From Mesostigma viride (Eukaryota; Streptophyta; Mesostigmatophyceae; Mesostigmatales; Mesostigmataceae): a stretch of 64,000 nt of DNA. Below are positions 63,146 to 64,000 of this stretch, piece by piece; the stretch's first letter is position 1, and each line of letters opens with the position of its first letter. The notes beneath the pieces are model-generated. The model was given only the letters and a program-made list of their open reading frames with translations, ran no database searches and was not told the DNA's origin. The stretch covers positions 1,126,343-1,190,342 of the forward strand of contig RPFO01000380.1 of NCBI GenBank assembly GCA_009746045.1. Direction: 5' to 3'. A program made the position numbers and the translations under genes.

Positions 63146-63528
63146 CGCCTTGACAACCACGCAACGATGGCCCCACCTTGACAACCACGCAACGATGGCC
63201 TCACTTTGACAACCACGCAACGATGGCCCCACCTTGACAACCACGCAACGATGGCCCCACCTTGACAACCACGCAACGATGGCCCCACCTTGACAACCAC
63301 GCAACGATGGCCCCACATTGACAACCACGCAACGATGGCCCCACCTTGACAACCACGCAACGATGGCCCCACCTTGACAACCACGCAACGATGGCCCCAC
63401 CTTGACAACCACGCAACGATGGCCCCACATTGACGACCACGCAACGATGGCCCCACCTTGACAACCACGCAACGATGGCCCCACCTTGACAACCACGCAA
63501 CGATGGCCCCACATTGACAACCACATAC
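63146..63528. repeat. 28-bp minisatellite (about 13.7 copies)
   Basis: Units CCACCTTGACAACCACGCAA + CGATGGCC with a few variants (CACTTTG, CACATTG, GACGACC), inside the host-gene intron. ORFs across it repeat CQGGAIVAWLSRWGHRCVVV-like blocks and are spurious. Confidence 0.93.
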
Positions 63529-63586
63529 CTTCACAGTGGAACCTGGGACATCCGCCGAGACAGCTGGCGCGTCAGCCAGGTCATCC
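63529..63586 (-). CDS. Host gene, small upstream exon
   Basis: 58 bp between a strong acceptor (CCTTTTCCTTACAG ending at 63587) and donor GTATGTGG (from 63528). Reads DDLADAPAVSADVPGSTVK and ends in phase 0, compatible with the start of the exon at 62110. Any exon further upstream (63600-64000) could not be defined. Confidence 0.5.
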
Positions 63587-63810
63587 CTGTAAGGAAAAGG
63601 CAGCCGAGACGTGCCGGGCATGTCAGGCCGGTTAGAGGGTGACAGGCCAAACACCAGGCCGACCAGACAGGCATCCAAGACGGGATGCAACCCAGGCGTC
63701 CGCCTGCCGTCATCGTTTGCCTCTTTTTCACGGGTCACTTTACAAATTTGTAAGCAAAGTAAAAAAAGTGGACTCCCATCTCTCCTGTCCAGACGGGAGA
63801 TGGAGCAGCA

Positions 63811-64000
63811 TTAACAGCAAACAGGAGCACCCTACATAGCAAACAGGCATGGGCCTAGGCAGCCAAAATGAGTGCAAGGCTACAGCAAAGAGGAGCCACC
63901 TTAACAGCAAACAGGAGCACCCTACACAGCAAACAGAAGCGCCCGAGGCAGCGCAAGGGGAGCAGATCTAAACAGCAAAAAGAAGCAGCCTCGACCAAGC
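63811..64000. repeat. About 90-bp imperfect tandem repeat (ACAGCAAACAGGAGC)
   Basis: TTAACAGCAAACAGGAGCAC CCTAC-type blocks begin at about 63811 and 63901, with shorter AGCAAACAG and AGCAAAAAG motifs scattered to the window end. No gene seen. Confidence 0.65.

Noticed and set aside
62744-63526. ORFs with repeated CQGGAIVAWLSRWGHRCVVVK-like blocks
   Set aside because: They arise from the 28-bp minisatellite inside an intron.

Overview
The window looks like a repeat-dominated nuclear segment of a eukaryote, most likely an alga of the green lineage (moderate confidence). It has spliced exons with GT...AG borders, LTR and tyrosine-recombinase (DIRS/PAT-type) retrotransposons, a TTAA-flanked piggyBac-type MITE, and an intronic block of TTTAGGG/TTTTAGGG telomere-type repeat. 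TTTAGGG also occurs in dinoflagellates and other algae, so the lineage is an inference. There is nothing prokaryotic here: no operons, Shine-Dalgarno sites or CRISPR.

Region 1 (about 1-48,350) is one array of a 40-bp CA-rich satellite flanked by GT and AC microsatellites and broken up by transposon insertions. The insertions are: two copies of an 882-bp compound palindrome (1426-2307, 3840-4720) duplicated with their satellite flanks; three Copia-like LTR retrotransposons, El1 (8911-15063, minus), El2 (17205-26722, minus, carrying a nested MITE at 17980-19324) and El3 (32391-38845, plus, apparently intact); and two non-autonomous split-direct-repeat elements, N1 (42389-44513) and N2 (45681-47691). 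The satellite lets empty sites be reconstructed: LTR elements and the palindrome have 5-bp target duplications, while N1 and N2 have none. The very long ORFs in the satellite are almost certainly artefacts of a unit nearly free of stop codons.

Region 2 (48,351-52,720) is AT-richer and gene-poor: a truncated tRNA-Ser-like sequence, short tandem duplications, a recurring 14-bp palindrome, and the C-terminal nuclease-like part of a LINE-type polyprotein (51596-52555, minus). Region 3 (52,721-58,219) is a DIRS/PAT-type element with a gag-like ORF, an RT-RNase H-tyrosine recombinase ORF and A1-ORFs-B1-A2-B2 split direct repeats. Region 4 (58,220-64,000) holds part of an unrecognised host gene on the minus strand; exons at 63529-63586, 59883-62110, 59248-59331 and 58450-58596 join in frame, and the introns are full of minisatellites.

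The observation most worth following up: in all three LTR elements, the first 11-12 nt after the 5' LTR are exactly complementary to a sequence in the loop region of a hairpin in that element's own 3' untranslated region, and the complementarity starts exactly at the LTR edge. This suggests a cis-encoded primer or a genome-circularisation signal in place of an ordinary tRNA primer. The same elements share non-canonical LTR ends (5' AGTT), the order gag-integrase-protease-RT-RNase H, and an HGDD reverse-transcriptase motif.
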